Origin: Symbiodinium natans
Taxonomy: Eukaryota > Sar > Dinophyceae > Suessiales > Symbiodiniaceae
Assembly (NCBI GenBank): GCA_905221605.1
Contig: CAJNDS010002297.1
Location: 275,001 to 339,000 of the forward strand
DNA: 64,000 bases
Direction of reading: 5' to 3'
Shown here: in pieces, positions 19,041 through 29,210 of the stretch
How positions within the stretch are numbered: position 1 is the first letter of the stretch
Layout of the letters: every line of letters starts with the position of its first letter
Notes under the pieces: model-generated
Seen by the model: only the letters and a program-made list of their open reading frames with translations
Database searches by the model: none
What the model was told of the DNA's origin: nothing
Position numbers and translations under genes: made by a program

Positions 19041-20441
19041 GGATCAGGGTGGGTATTGCAAGAGACGCCATCGTCCGCCCTTGACCTTGCAGAAACTCAT
19101 GGCGCTGACCCTGCGATCACCTTCGCGAACTACACCCTGCATGACAGGCAAACCATGAACTACCTTACACCTGGAAAAGATCCTAGCGGTCCTAGAAGTC
19201 TACGCAAGTACAGAACCAGATTGGGTTTAAGTGGGTTTTCCCCAATGCGTCAACACAGTGGTTAAGAGGGGCCAGGTCGATGTAGGCACGTGGCGCGCGC
19301 GCGTCCAGCGCCCGCAGCCGAAACATACGTTTCGGCAGAAAATGGGGCTCTCGCCTAGATGCGGGCCTGCTAAGCTGTCATTGCTTTTGGACGTCTGGGC
19401 TCGCCGTCCTGTCATCTACGGCTGGCACTTTGCGGACTGAAATCTCAAGCCTTTGGATTTAGGATGCACCCATAGGTCTAGGGTGCGTAGGTAGCTTAGG
19501 GCTAAGGTCTCTTGAGAGCAAAGGCCAGGGTGCGGAGACGGTTCCGAACTCTTCCAACGTATCCTGGATCTTGGCGCTGAAAGATCCGAGCCTCGAGAGG
19601 CGCTAGGGTCTGGGTTTTGCGGCTTTGTTGGCGGTTAAGGGTCTGGGGCTTTAGGGCTACAAGGCTCCGTGGCATAGTCAGGGTCGAGGGGTTTCGACTG
19701 CGGATCCGCTCACAGCGTGGGTAAACTTGACATGCCGAGGCTCCCAATCCAGCAAACTTACACCCTAAGGCCCTAAGCCCTAAAAACTCCAGACCCGAAG
19801 CCCTCTACCCCGACCCGCAGGAGATGCGGGCGCTGGGCGCCCGGCCACTCTGCTACTTGGCTCAGCGCAGGTCTGGGCCGGGTTGCTGAAAGCGTTTCTT
19901 CACTAGCGTTTCCCTACTCAGTGCATATATGTTCAGGGGCTTCGGATGGTAAATTTGGAAAACACAGGTTCGGGATGGCTGGGGAAACAAAAAAAGTGCA
20001 GATGCGCGGACTTGAAAAAACAGGAAACACGTGATTCGGAAAAACGAAACACGCGGATTCGGAAACTACGGATTCGGGAAACTGGAATCCATGCATTTGG
20101 CGAAACTCGAAACCGCGGATTCGGGAAACTGGAAGGTTCTTTGTTCCGTACAGGGTACGTCAGGTCGAAAAGCCCAAACCCAAACCCAGAAGGCTGCCGG
20201 AAACTGCCTCAGCTCGCCCATGACGTCGTGCACCAAGGGCTTTACCTCAAAGGCCACGGACACGGAGAGTTTTCGGGTTCTACTGGAATGGTCTGGGGCT
20301 TTCGGCTGTCGCACAGATCAAAACCTGCAGGAACCCGAAAACCCTCTTTAGTGAGAAGAGTGGCTATGATCCCAGCAGCCCCAGAATAGGCAACTGAACG
20401 GGGAACTGCAAACTAGCTAGCTCCTCTTCATCGTCCGGAAC

Positions 20442-20491
20442 CTTAAGAAGCCTCTTCACTGCAAGTTCGGCCATCGAGGGGGCGTCTTCAT
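20442..20491 (-). CDS. Gene A exon
   Basis: The minus-strand acceptor has a good pyrimidine context (TTGTTCCTCTCAATGCCCCACCAG|AT) with CCCTAAACTGAC some 25 bp before it, as a branch site would be. The peptide EDAPSMAELAVKRLLK ends at CTTAAG|GTTCCG. The frame stays open beyond (VPDDEEELASLQF), so the 3' end is uncertain. Confidence 0.45.
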
Positions 20492-20681
20492 CTGGTGGGG
20501 CATTGAGAGGAACAAAGTCAGTTTAGGGTCAGGGGATGCTGGGGTGTCCTACCCCGGCACAACCCACATTTGGCAAAGGATCTGGGCCTGAAACCTACAT
20601 CTCAATGCCCACACCCAACCCGTCTTATCATTAGAACTGTCCAAACTCATGCCCAGACCCTTGACCACGCCAAACCCTAAA

Positions 20682-20708
20682 CCCCACACCCCCAAACCCT
20701 AAACCCTT
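20682..20708. repeat. CCCTAAA-like short array
   Basis: Two CCCTAAA units flank CCCCACACCCCCAAA inside gene A. Confidence 0.65.
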
Positions 20709-20807
20709 TCGCATCCCAGGGCCTTATCCATGGACTTTGCCGCGACCAGATGGATGCCAGGCAAGGCTTCTTCCTGGCTTTTGCTTTTGGGGATTCAAGG
20801 CTATTCA

Positions 20808-20840
20808 GGGTTTGGGGTTTAGGGTTTAGGGTTCAGGGTT
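20808..20840. repeat. TTTAGGG x4 after an exon
   Basis: Four TTTAGGG or TTCAGGG units begin 20 bp downstream (minus strand) of the 20860-20995 exon. Confidence 0.75.
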
Positions 20841-20859
20841 AAAACAGGGAGGAGTTTAC

Positions 20860-20995
20860 AGAAAGCTCCCTGCACTTCATCCCCCACTCTTTCCGCCGGA
20901 AGAATCTGAAGCCCCCCACATCCTCTTTACATGAAGTGAGGGGCAAGAGCAGACCACATTCAGCCGCATCATGCTCCCCACCCTTCTCTAGAACC
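20860..20995 (-). CDS. Gene A exon, long
   Basis: The minus-strand acceptor GTCTGAG|GGT and donor CTTTCT|GTAAAC bound VLEKGGEHDAAECGLLLPLT, SCKEDVGGFRFFRRKEWGMK, CRELS. Mixed charged and hydrophobic, strongly coding-like. Function unknown. Confidence 0.5.
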
Positions 20996-21206
20996 CTCAG
21001 ACTTTCACTCCCCAAAACCGCCCAGACGCCTTGAATTTCGCCGGCTCAGTCTTGCCATCCTCCGGCGCCAATGGCATGGAGGAAGGCCAGGGTTCCATCA
21101 CCAAACTTCGCTTAGGAGACGAGGTTTGGTACGTCCCGTCACGTGGCTATCGGGCTGGGGCCAGACTATGTTTCTCAACTAGGAGGCCCATGACCCCAGA
21201 TTACAC

Positions 21207-21320
21207 CCCCGAGCATCCCCGAAGCGCAAACACCAAGGGCACGGCGTAACTTTGCAAGGCACTGTCGACGGTGGAGCCGGTCACGGACAGTGCAGTGTCC
21301 ATGCCTCGTAGCACAGAGAG
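21207..21320 (-). CDS. Gene A exon, 38 codons
   Basis: The minus-strand acceptor GAATCCCTAG|CTC starts a phase-0 frame LSVLRGMDTALSVTGSTVDS then ALQSYAVPLVFALRGCSG. It ends at a GTGTAA donor, 114 nt in total. The second half is hydrophobic and could be membrane-embedded. Confidence 0.5.
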
Positions 21321-21436
21321 CTAGGGATTCGGCAGCTGTATATCCGTGTTCTGGCGACTTTGTTTGACTTTTGCTTTCGCAACCGTCAAGGGCATTTAGG
21401 CTAGGGGCTTGGGCTTGGGATTTGGGCGTTTTGGGG

Positions 21437-21497
21437 TGCTCCAGCAACTCGATGGTGTACCGGCGTGCATCGAGCTCAGTTTGGGCCGAGACTTCGG
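21437..21497 (-). CDS. Possible gene A exon
   Basis: The minus-strand frame reads SAQTELDARRYTIELLEHP after a C-rich tract and GAAG. The donor is unassigned. Confidence 0.35.
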
Positions 21498-21640
21498 GGG
21501 GGAGGGGGGTAAATTTCCACCTTGGCGAAGAGGGCAAGTCAACACTGGGTTCGTGCCCCTGCACCCTGACCAAACAAACCCTCGAAGCAGTGTGCCTGGG
21601 CTTCTCGCGCCAAGTTAAGAACTCCAAAGGGGCCTTTCCA

Positions 21641-21861
21641 GCCTGGAAGCCTGGAAGCCTGGAAGCCTGGAAGCCTGGAAGCCTGGAAGCCTGGAAGCCT
21701 GGAAGCCTGGAAGCCTGGAAGCCTGGAAGCCTGGAAGCCTGGAAGCCTGGAAGCCTGGAAGCCTGGAAGCCTGGAAGCCTGGAAGCCTGGAAGCCTGGAA
21801 GCCTGGAAGCCTGGAAGCCTGGAAGCCTGGAAGCCTGGAAGCCTGGAAGCCTGGAAGCCTG
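21641..21861. repeat. 8-bp minisatellite CCTGGAAG, about 27 copies
   Basis: A perfect tandem array of CCTGGAAG. Because 8 is not a multiple of 3, all three frames of a strand encode the same octapeptide cycle (AWKPGSLE on plus, GFQASRLP on minus). This explains several long overlapping ORFs here. It sits in an apparent intron of gene A. Confidence 0.95.
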
Positions 21862-21969
21862 GAGCCTGCACTCCAAACTGGCCTAGGGTTTCGGGTTGTG
21901 GGGGCATAGGGAGAAGGACTGCCATAGGATCTGCTGTGCCCCAAAACCAGGGGCTGCATGAAATCCGGC

Positions 21970-22021
21970 CTTGCTGTAGCGCCTTCGTTTTCTGGATCGT
22001 GTTCGTCAGCCATTGCGTAAC
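21970..22021 (-). CDS. Gene A exon, 17 codons
   Basis: The minus-strand acceptor CTCTGCAATAG|GTT and GC donor CAGCAAG|GCCGG bound VTQWLTNTIQKTKALQQ, a typical amphipathic helix. A longer frame over the same bases (GYAMADEHDPENEGATARPD) also exists, so the frame is not settled. Confidence 0.4.
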
Positions 22022-22131
22022 CTATTGCAGAGGTCTCAGAAGGTTTATAAGAGCCCGAGGGCTCATGAAGGAAACATGAGGAGATTCTCGTGATCTGACC
22101 TGGCCCGACATGCTCATCCCTGATCCTGCAC

Positions 22132-22194
22132 CCCAAAATGAAGATCAGGTTTGCCTTCGTCATGGCCGGGTTGAGCTCCGTGTCGAGCGCGTGC
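22132..22194 (-). CDS. Gene A exon
   Basis: The minus-strand acceptor CCGCACCAG|GCA starts HALDTELNPAMTKANLIFIL and the exon ends at a GTGCAG donor. The frame is open further upstream as DKSYCTRT and downstream as GCRIRDEHVGPG. It ends in a hydrophobic stretch. Confidence 0.45.
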
Positions 22195-22477
22195 CTGGTG
22201 CGGGTACAGTACGACTTGTCGCAGGGCCGAAGAGGTTTAGGACTTTCAGGCTTCTGAGGCCTCGGAGGTCCTTAAATGGCTGTGAGAAAACAGAGGGACC
22301 GTTGAGAAGGATCACGGGGTAAGGGATTACTTGGATCTACCTGGAACAAGGGCCGCAATGAGCGAGGTGTGCGTGAGAACAGTCAGATTCTGAAACGAGC
22401 ACCAAACATCACCAAACCCGAAAAATTGCCGACTTAAACCCACACCCTGAGCCTTTTTCAGCTCCCTGCAACAGCAC

Positions 22478-22582
22478 CTTCAGCCCACAAAGCAGAAACG
22501 AGCAGAAGCCGAGGCTGAAAGCGGTCAACGTGCCCTCCTTGTGGGTGTACAGGGGCTTCAGAGCGCTACCATATTCAGGGAT
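22478..22582 (-). CDS. Gene A exon, 35 codons, membrane-like
   Basis: The minus-strand acceptor CTCATTGCAG|ATC and donor CTGAAG|GTGCTG enclose exactly 35 codons: IPEYGSALKPLYTHKEGTLT then AFSLGFCSFLLCGLK. The second part looks like a transmembrane helix. Upstream lies a 73-nt intron made mostly of telomere repeat. Joined to the next exon (22656-22721) the frame stays open in phase 0. Confidence 0.6.
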
Positions 22583-22655
22583 CTGCAATGAGCCTAAACC
22601 CTAAACCCTAAACTCTAAACCCTAAACCCTAAACCCTAGAATGCAGAACCATCAC
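22583..22655 (-). other. 73-nt intron built of TTTAGGG repeats
   Basis: Read on the minus strand the intron starts GTGATGGTTCTGCATTC. It continues with about six TTTAGGG units (one TTTAGAG) and ends CTCATTGCAG. About 43 of its 73 bases are telomere-type repeat. Both flanking exons are open in phase 0 (22 and 35 codons). Confidence 0.6.
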
Positions 22656-22721
22656 CTGGCTCCCCAAGCACGGCAGGTGCACGTGACGCTGAAGGCTACG
22701 TTCCCCCAGCCACCAGCAGAC
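22656..22721 (-). CDS. Gene A exon, 22 codons
   Basis: The minus-strand acceptor TTATCCGCCCAG|GTC and donor AGCCAG|GTGATG enclose 66 nt. The phase-0 frame is VCWWLGERSLQRHVHLPCLG then SQ, which joins in frame to the next exon. Another frame (SAGGWGNVAFSVTCTCRAWG) is also open but would run into a stop after splicing. Confidence 0.5.
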
Positions 22722-22824
22722 CTGGGCGGATAAGCAGCGACGACTACAGTATGTACCTTTGGTGTCCTGTGGTACCACTTCCAGCACTAGGCTTTACGGG
22801 CAACATTCCGTTTGGGTTTTTTCG

Positions 22825-22895
22825 ACCTTGCTGCTTCCTGGGGATGAGTTGGCATGTGCTCAGGGTGCCAAGCGTGCCTCTCAAGCCGAATCGAA
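22825..22895 (-). CDS. Gene A exon, phase uncertain
   Basis: The minus-strand acceptor CCTTGATATTTGCAG precedes it and a GCAAG|GTCGAA donor follows. One frame reads LFRFGLRGTLGTLSTCQLIP, another IRLERHAWHPEHMPTHPQEA. Position is approximate to a few bases. Confidence 0.4.
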
Positions 22896-23108
22896 AAAGG
22901 GCTGCAAATATCAAGGTCACCGTCACCTAGAGGCCAACCGCTACTTCTGAGAGCGCGCAACACTACGGAATGAAACCGAGCTACTTATGAGGGTGGTACA
23001 AAACTCGGAACAGGAGATGTCACGAGTGCATGAACATGAGCACGGAAACTGATTAGGTCTGAAGATGGAGAACTTGAAAAAATCCTTTGGATGTAAGGTC
23101 CTGGCGAC

Positions 23109-23178
23109 CCAAGGTTCTTCAACATCATCGCCGTGGAGATATTGCCCACAAGGACCATCACGTGACCTGCCAGCACAT
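23109..23178 (-). CDS. Gene A exon, hydrophobic
   Basis: The minus-strand acceptor GCCTCTTTCTGCAG is strong, and the exon ends at CTTGG|GTCGCC. The peptide is VLAGHVMVLVGNISTAMMLK NL. The AGH followed by a hydrophobic run faintly recalls ATP synthase subunit a, but the essential Arg is not in place and I do not claim it. Confidence 0.45.
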
Positions 23179-23340
23179 CTGCAGAAAGAGGCATTCCATG
23201 GTCTGAGGGTCCTGGGGTCTTGGGTGCCAGGATTCTGGGTTTGGAGGGTTTTTATGTTTGTAATAGTGCACGTGCGCGTGTGCGTGTGGAACGATGCATT
23301 CAAGCAAGAACACAACACTGCGCGAAATAACAATCGGGCA

Positions 23341-23457
23341 TGGGCACTAGTTGGTGCTTGTCGAACTCCTCAAAGACGCCATGAAGGGTTTTGCAAAGGG
23401 GAACTAACGAGGGAAATTGCCGCAGCACAGCATCAACTATATTGCAGAACCCTACGC
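23341..23457 (-). CDS. Gene A exon, rightmost found
   Basis: The minus-strand acceptor GTCTTTTCCAG|GCG starts VGFCNIVDAVLRQFPSLVPL then CKTLHGVFEEFDKHQLVP. The VFEEFDKHQL piece is reminiscent of an EF-hand entering helix but has no complete loop. The 3' boundary is not assigned. Confidence 0.45.
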
Positions 23458-23878
23458 CTGGAAAAGACTTTTGGAACGACATGAAGTTACATTACTGCAT
23501 TGCGCGGCATCTACGATGCACTGCATTCCAAACATACTCACCTTCAACGCATGGCTGCGAAACACGTCGTAAGATGTGGACTTACTTCATGATGACATGC
23601 ATGCATTATGAATATTTGTAACGTGCGCATGTTCGCCGGAAGCAAAGCAATGATGTAAATTGCAGTGCTGTGCTGCAGCATGCATGCGCATGAACCCACG
23701 ATATGGAACCCCGAACAGAAAGCCCGGTGAGGGACATCAAGCTGCATGAAGCTTACACAAGCCTCAAAATCACCGGGCCCCACGCCGAATCATGCACTGA
23801 CTGCATCTCAAATTTCTCAACCATGCCAGAGCTGCATGTTATTGCCGCAATGAAGAGGAAGCATGTACATCTTGGAAC

Positions 23879-23961
23879 GCCCTGCTCAGGCCGTCGTGTT
23901 CTGAATCTATCGAAAGCTTGGCAGATAAGTGCTTGCAGCTCAGCCAACACAACCTCGGCAT
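23879..23961 (-). CDS. Exon of an unidentified minus-strand gene
   Basis: The minus-strand acceptor GCTTTCCGTGTCAG precedes AEVVLAELQALICQAFDRFR then TRRPEQ, ending at a GC donor. It lies in a stretch without telomere repeats, so it may belong to a different gene from A. The region 23.46-23.88 kb shows no other supported feature. Confidence 0.4.
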
Positions 23962-24677
23962 CTGACACGGAAAGCTCTAAGCTCTACAGCACGTCTTATC
24001 ACAACAGCTGGCATCTAAAGTTTGAAGCTTTGGCCTGGCCGAAGTTACAAGGGCGCATGAGAACATGGGCGCGGGTTCACATTGGTCCGTCCTTGTCCTG
24101 GCCCGCCATCTAAGCTGGAAAGCGGTGGAGTTTCCCGCTCCGATGAAGACCTCAACCGACAAGCAAAACAAAAACTCAGAACCAACTTCAAGAACCCCAT
24201 GTGCGCTTGCTACGCTGGGCGGTCAAAGCGCCATATCCACAGCGAATTCATTGAGTAGATGATGGGTTGAACAGAAGTTGAACATGCCCTGTTTGCTAAA
24301 GAAGACATGGACTAGCATTAATAACATAAAAGAAAGAATGAACTGTACATCGAACTCTTGAAAAATTGGTGCACCTCTGGACACGGGATGTCTTCAACCT
24401 TTGGAACCACACCAAAGCAATTCCAACTCCTCAAGTTCAACGAACGACTCACCATGATTGGAAGCTGTGCCCCCGGCGCTGCGCTGGGTGGCGCGGCGCA
24501 AGTGTAAAGACAGGTTCAGTGACAGAAAAACTGGGCGCTACTACAAGCGATCCCTTCTTGGGCCAATAAGGAGGTGCAAGATGGGGGGTTTACCAATGGG
24601 GAATTTGGGCCAGGGAACGAGTCGTCTTGAGTTGGGGTGCTCTTTTCAGGGTAGAGCAAAGCAAGATTCCAGCGAAC

Positions 24678-24752
24678 CCTGCAAACTGCCAAAGCACGAT
24701 CGTGATGCATGTCTCTTTCCGTGTTTTGTTGAATCGCACATTCTTCGATCAC
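24678..24752 (-). CDS. Exon, 25 codons, unidentified gene
   Basis: The minus-strand acceptor GTACTCAAG|GTG and donor TGCAGG|GTTCGC enclose exactly 25 codons: VIEECAIQQNTERDMHHDRA then LAVCR. Strongly helix-like. Function unknown. Confidence 0.5.
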
Positions 24753-25059
24753 CTTGAGTACGACCAATGCGTGGCAGAAGCCACTACTCAGGATGTTTGG
24801 ATGGACGGATTAATGGATGGGCCGGAAAGCAGGGCACTGCTACCAAAGGATGCCGTCCTCGTCTCAAAGAACCTCCGTTAGCCTGCAAGCAGAAGTTCGA
24901 GGTGCCCTAGCAAGGCTACAGTGGGTCCTCAGCCGATGCAAGACCCTCACAATGAAGAAAAGGCGAAAATCAATCGAGGGCAACATATGGAAAACACACA
25001 CAAAATGTTTGATTGATTGGGAGGTGGTCACGCCCAACAGGCCTGGCCATAGCTTAACT

Positions 25060-25355
25060 ATGTAGTCGTCTCACAGCTCGGATCTGGACACGGCCACATT
25101 CCCTTTCATCACGCACATTTGTCCATGCAACAAACAGCACAGCTTTGCGACAATGTCAGGAGCAACAAGCGTGCAGAGAAAAATCGACCGTCTTCCTTCT
25201 CAAACGCAGCATAGGCAACTCCGCCTAGCGGCCTGCGGCAGTATGCAACCGACATTTCCGGGATGCGTCACAAGTGACCCCTACAAGCCCCACGAATGGC
25301 CCAGAGGGCTCAGCAAACACAAACTGCCGAGCAACGCAAGCCTGCGTGGTCCAAA
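25060..25355 (-). CDS. Possible exon cluster
   Basis: Three open minus-strand pieces follow one another: WTTQACVARQFVFAEPSGPF (about 25268-25355), PLGGVAYAAFEKEDGRFFSA (about 25165-25225) and VAKLCCLLHGQMCVMKGNVA (about 25080-25155). Acceptor-like AGs precede the second, but boundaries and order of splicing are not resolved. Confidence 0.3.
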
Positions 25356-25379
25356 AGAGAAGAATGCCTCTACAGAGGG

Positions 25380-25480
25380 GAAACTTAAACATAAACATAG
25401 ATTAAATTTAAATATAAATATGATATAATAAATGTAAATATGAATAAATAGATAGTAGATATTAATATACATATATATCC
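25380..25480. repeat. AT-rich low-complexity tract
   Basis: ATAAATATGATATAATAAATG-type sequence about 100 bp long, followed by a run of about 19 C at 25506. Nothing else is supported here. Confidence 0.7.
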
Positions 25481-25984
25481 ATGTATGTAGTGCAGGCTGC
25501 CTATCCCCCCCCCCCCCCCCACTCCTTCCTCTTCATGTTTGTGGCTAGATTTCAATCCCCGGGCCCTGCCTGGTGGTGCGACCAGCACCCAAAGCAAGAA
25601 CAAAGCAAGGCACCAATATTATTAAATACGAAAGCAAAACTGCGCCACGCACTCATATCCTGTTCACGTCGAAGTCATACCCATATTGCGAGCTTGCAAT
25701 CAAGCATATGTGCCGCATTGAAAAACATTCCAACGTTCAAATAGCATCGGATGCATCATTGCCACTTGCTTAGTCCATCACGTGGAGAAGCGATATCAGA
25801 AGCATGTTGTGCACGACAGTCATCGCACCAAGGCAAGGAGTCCCTCGCTGTCCAACATCATACCCGCCCCCCCCCCCTCCCCCTACCCCCTCTAAGCAAA
25901 AGCTAAGCACAAGCCATGACCATGAATTGCAACTCAAGCCTCCCCAAACCACACCACGGTCAGGACACAACCGGCTCTTGGCTG

Positions 25985-26390
25985 TGCAGTGCAAAGTACG
26001 TTGAGGTGAAGATTCGCTGAACAAGACCCTTTTTTTGGCTGCCACGCACCAAGCTCCAATGTCCCAAAAGCTCACGATCCGCCCGGAATCACTGGAAATC
26101 GGCAGCGCCGCCGCGAATGCAAGGAGGGAGTGTCTTGGCAAGTCGTTCGCCAAGTCGTGCGCACGACTGGGACCTGCATATGGTCCGTGCGATCTGACCT
26201 GCGCGCTGCGGACCAGCCCGCCAACCAGTCCGTGAACCCGTCCGCCCTGGCTTCCCAGCACGAGAGTGCCTTGGTGAGGGCTGCAGACGAGTGCTGCATC
26301 GCAGTTGCTGCTTCTCACTTGCAGCATGCTATGGTGACACCTGCCCCCCAAACATCGTTTAGTGGCCACTAGCAGCTTCCAGGTGTGCTC
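25985..26390 (-). CDS. Long exon-like ORF, propeller-like peptide
   Basis: A minus-strand frame open for over 400 nt. Peptide pieces: CHHSMLQVRSSNCDAALVCS, PHQGTLVLGSQGGRVHGLVG, ISSDSGRIVSFWDIGAWCVA. The pattern S-x-D-x-G-x-I-x-x-W-D-I recalls a WD-type propeller blade. This is inference from one motif. Splice sites were not assigned. Confidence 0.35.
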
Positions 26391-26735
26391 CAATGGGATG
26401 AAATGGGTCTGAGAGCCTTAGGTGCCGACAACAGGCCGTCAACCCAGCCAAAGCGTCAACCATCGAGGCGCGATCTTCTCCGTCAGAAGACTGCAGTGAG
26501 CGGCATTAACGGATGCAGAGCATCGCGCAACGTGCAGCAGCTTTGCAAGCATGTACGAGGTGTCTGAGGACTCTTTCGAGCACCACTTCATGACACCAAC
26601 CGACACCACGCGCATCTTCTGAGATGATCGTTCATGAGTAGATGCGTAGAAAGTTGCTCGCTCACCTTTGGTCACTTGTGGTCACCTCCAATATTGTAGT
26701 CATCCCATGATCAGCCACCATCTTACGAATCTTAC

Positions 26736-26825
26736 CACGGCAGGCGGTCAAAGGTAGCCACGAGGAAAAGTGGGTGGCATACGTGGCATGAAGCTCGTCG
26801 CAGCACACGGCTTCTGGTCGCCAAC
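26736..26825 (-). CDS. Exon with GTAAGA donor
   Basis: The minus-strand acceptor CTCACGCCAG and donor CCGTG|GTAAGA bound WRPEAVCCDELHATYATHFS then SWLPLTACR. The donor is canonical. Upstream the frame stays open (MIHAAFARLRLTPG). Unidentified. Confidence 0.45.
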
Positions 26826-27619
26826 CTGGCGTGAGGCGAAGTCTTGCAAAAGCTGCATGGATCATCTCTACGCCGATCTGACCGGCGCCCTCCCCATCAC
26901 GGCTGGTCCCCTGCTGCTTCTAACGCGCAGGTCAGGTGGCGAGAGGACGGCTGCGCAAGGCTTGCCTCTTTGCTTAATCCCGAGCTTCGTCCCATGCACA
27001 AAAGCGCACCGAGTCTTCGGGAAAATGGGTCATTTCCACTATTTCCACTCTTGGACCGCCATGCTGGCAATGTTTTGAGCACCCCAACAAGCCAGCACCG
27101 AAGTCTCAAGAAATCCTGAGCCTTCCTGGCCGCAGAGAAAACTTCTGCGAGCGCTTAAGCTGCAATTTGCCAGCTAATTCAAAACAACTTCTGGCGACAT
27201 CCCTACTGCAAAACCTAGCAGTGCGTCGCCCGTTCGTGAGAAAGGTGCCCGAGGTCTTTGTCGCACCTGGATCGAGATTTCTCTGACTATTGTAGGGGTG
27301 AGCTTCCCTGCTCAAGGGGATTCGAGGCTCGCGCAGCGTGGCCTTTAGAGCTTCGAGGTCGACCTTGCACGCACATGCTGGAGTTGACGGACATGTCGCA
27401 GACGACAGCCTTTGCAAGAACCTCCGGCTTCCTTGTGCTTCCAACGCCTGCAGCAGCGCAACGCCTCCGCGGATGGCGTGGCGCGGCTTGGGGAATTCAT
27501 CAGACTTTCGAAGTCTGGCCCTTTGGACATGTGAGTCATATCAGTGCTTCGGACCGTGACGGGCACGGTGAGGTTGCCAGATCTTGTCTCTTAAGCAAGA
27601 ACCACTCACCGTGCCAGAG

Positions 27620-27990
27620 AACTGTGGGAGATTCTAGATCGTACACCATTTACAACCATCTTCCGCCTTCGGGCCAACTGTTTCTTTGCTTCTCTCAAGC
27701 CGCACTTCCGCGATGTTTCACACAGCTCGTCCATCGCCACAATGCTCATCCCCGCCTGCTTTCGAAATCTGCATGTGCCACATTCGGCGGTTGCGGCGGA
27801 GCTGTGGCGCTCGATGTGAACGCAGGAACGCCTCAGCAGGCACTTGAGAAGGCAAGCCGTCCAAGTGCTAGCCACTGAGATGGCTTTTTTCGAAGCCGAA
27901 GCCGCCGCATCGGAACAGGAGGTCGTGCCAGGCTCACGAAAGCGAATGCCTCCGAATGCCGATTGAAGCCAGGCTGTGATGTCCAGGAAC
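27620..27990 (-). CDS. Long minus-strand exon-like ORF
   Basis: Open for over 370 nt with coding-like peptides FLDITAWLQSAFGGIRFREP, CVHIERHSSAATAECGTCRF and LREAKKQLARRRKMVVNGV. The basic C-terminal part could be nuclear-localising. The plus strand is also open across part of it, so confidence is limited. Confidence 0.35.
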
Positions 27991-28629
27991 AGGATGCTGC
28001 AGAGACAACAAGAGACCCGGGTAAGACGGCACGACCCTTCGAAACACGCAAAGCAACACGAATCAGAGAGAAATGCACATGACCTCCAACAGCGGCTCTC
28101 GACAGGAGCTTGCATTTTCCGAAGCAGCGAGGGCTCCGACGTCGAGGAGTTCGAAGGATGCTCTTCGCACTTAGCGGAAGAAGGTGCGCTGCTTGGAGGG
28201 ACTGGAGGGATGGGGACCTGCAGAATAAACCGCTGGGGCCTTGAACGAAAGTGCCGAGACTGTGTAGTCCGTGTACGGCCTTACCGACGCTGGAAAGGCA
28301 GCTAGCTCAACCCTGAAAGACTGCGCTCAGCACGGTCCGGAGGAGTGCGATGAGGCAGCGGAGTGAGGCAGCGGACGAAAGTGGAGGGATCACCTGGGCA
28401 CGAGCTTGTGACCGAGGTAAGGAAGTTCGTGCAAGTTCCCAAATTCCCAAAACCCTCAGCGGCAGTCCATCTTGTGCAACATCCGGGACATCTTTTCATT
28501 GGCAGGAGGCCTGGCGCTAAGGAGCTCGGATTGGCGGCGGTACAAGCCTTTAGAAGCTCATGAGTTTAGGGCTTAAGGGCTTGAGAGCCAAAAGGCTGAC
28601 AACTTTGGATCCGATTCCACCGAGAGCAC

Positions 28630-28798
28630 CAGCAGAAAGGAGAGTTGCAAGCGGCTTGTCCTGCCCAGGACACGTGTATGCCCCAGCTTGCGACTGATTC
28701 TGGGCAGCTGGTGCACTAAAGCTTGAGTCCATGAGTTGTGTTGTGTCCAACATCATCGGTGGCTGAGCTGACAATTCTGCTTCTCCACGTTTCCCGCT
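28630..28798 (-). CDS. Exon, 56 codons
   Basis: The minus-strand acceptor CTGCGTCGCAG|AGC starts a phase-0 frame SGKRGEAELSAQPPMMLDTT, QLMDSSFSAPAAQNQSQAGA, YTCPGQDKPLATLLSA and ends at GCTG|GTGCTC. It resembles a low-complexity linker rich in Ser, Ala and Gln. Confidence 0.45.
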
Positions 28799-28871
28799 CT
28801 GCGACGCAGGATCGAGGCTAACACGGGCGAGAACGAGAGAGAGAGAACGATAGCGAGCACAGAGAAGCAGT

Positions 28872-28985
28872 GGCTGGGGCAGACGAGGAGGAGGAGGAAG
28901 AGGAGGAGGAGAGAGGAGGAGAAGGAGGAGGAGGAGAGAGGACAAGGAGGAGAAGCAGGAGTAGGAGGAGGAGAGAAGGGGGAAG
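28872..28985. repeat. GAG/GGA trinucleotide tract
   Basis: An imperfect (GAGGAG)n purine tract in a presumed intron between the 28630-28798 and 29148-29195 exons. Glu- and Ser/Leu-rich ORFs here are repeat translations. Confidence 0.85.
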
Positions 28986-29147
28986 GAGTGTTGAGCTGGG
29001 CATTCGGGATGGTGACTCTGTCGAGATTCGTGTTCCAAAGTGGCATGCAGGGCATGCTGGCCGAAAGCGCCGAAGAGTTTTAGGATTCGGCGACGTTTGC
29101 GCCGCAACACACGCCGTAAAACACAATAGTGCTGTGGGCCCTAGCAC

Positions 29148-29195
29148 CTCTCCATCTACAAGTACGGCAAGCAAGAACACTCGCTCAATCGCACT
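29148..29195 (-). CDS. Exon, 16 codons, hydrophobic
   Basis: The minus-strand acceptor CTCTCCTTAGATCAG|AGT and donor GGAGAG|GTGCTA enclose exactly 16 codons: SAIERVFLLAVLVDGE. Boundaries are clean; the function is unknown. Confidence 0.5.
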
Positions 29196-29210
29196 CTGAT
29201 CTAAGGAGAG

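Noticed and set aside
21175-22163. ORFs of 128-233 codons with GFQASRLP repeats
   Set aside because: The 8-bp minisatellite encodes the same peptide in every frame. Only the flanking exon-like parts were kept.
1-23000. A chromosome end or true telomere
   Set aside because: The arrays are short, in both orientations and interleaved with coding-like exons. None is terminal in the window.
23109-23178. ATP synthase subunit a (AGH motif in a hydrophobic exon)
   Set aside because: The essential Arg context is missing and one short exon is not enough.
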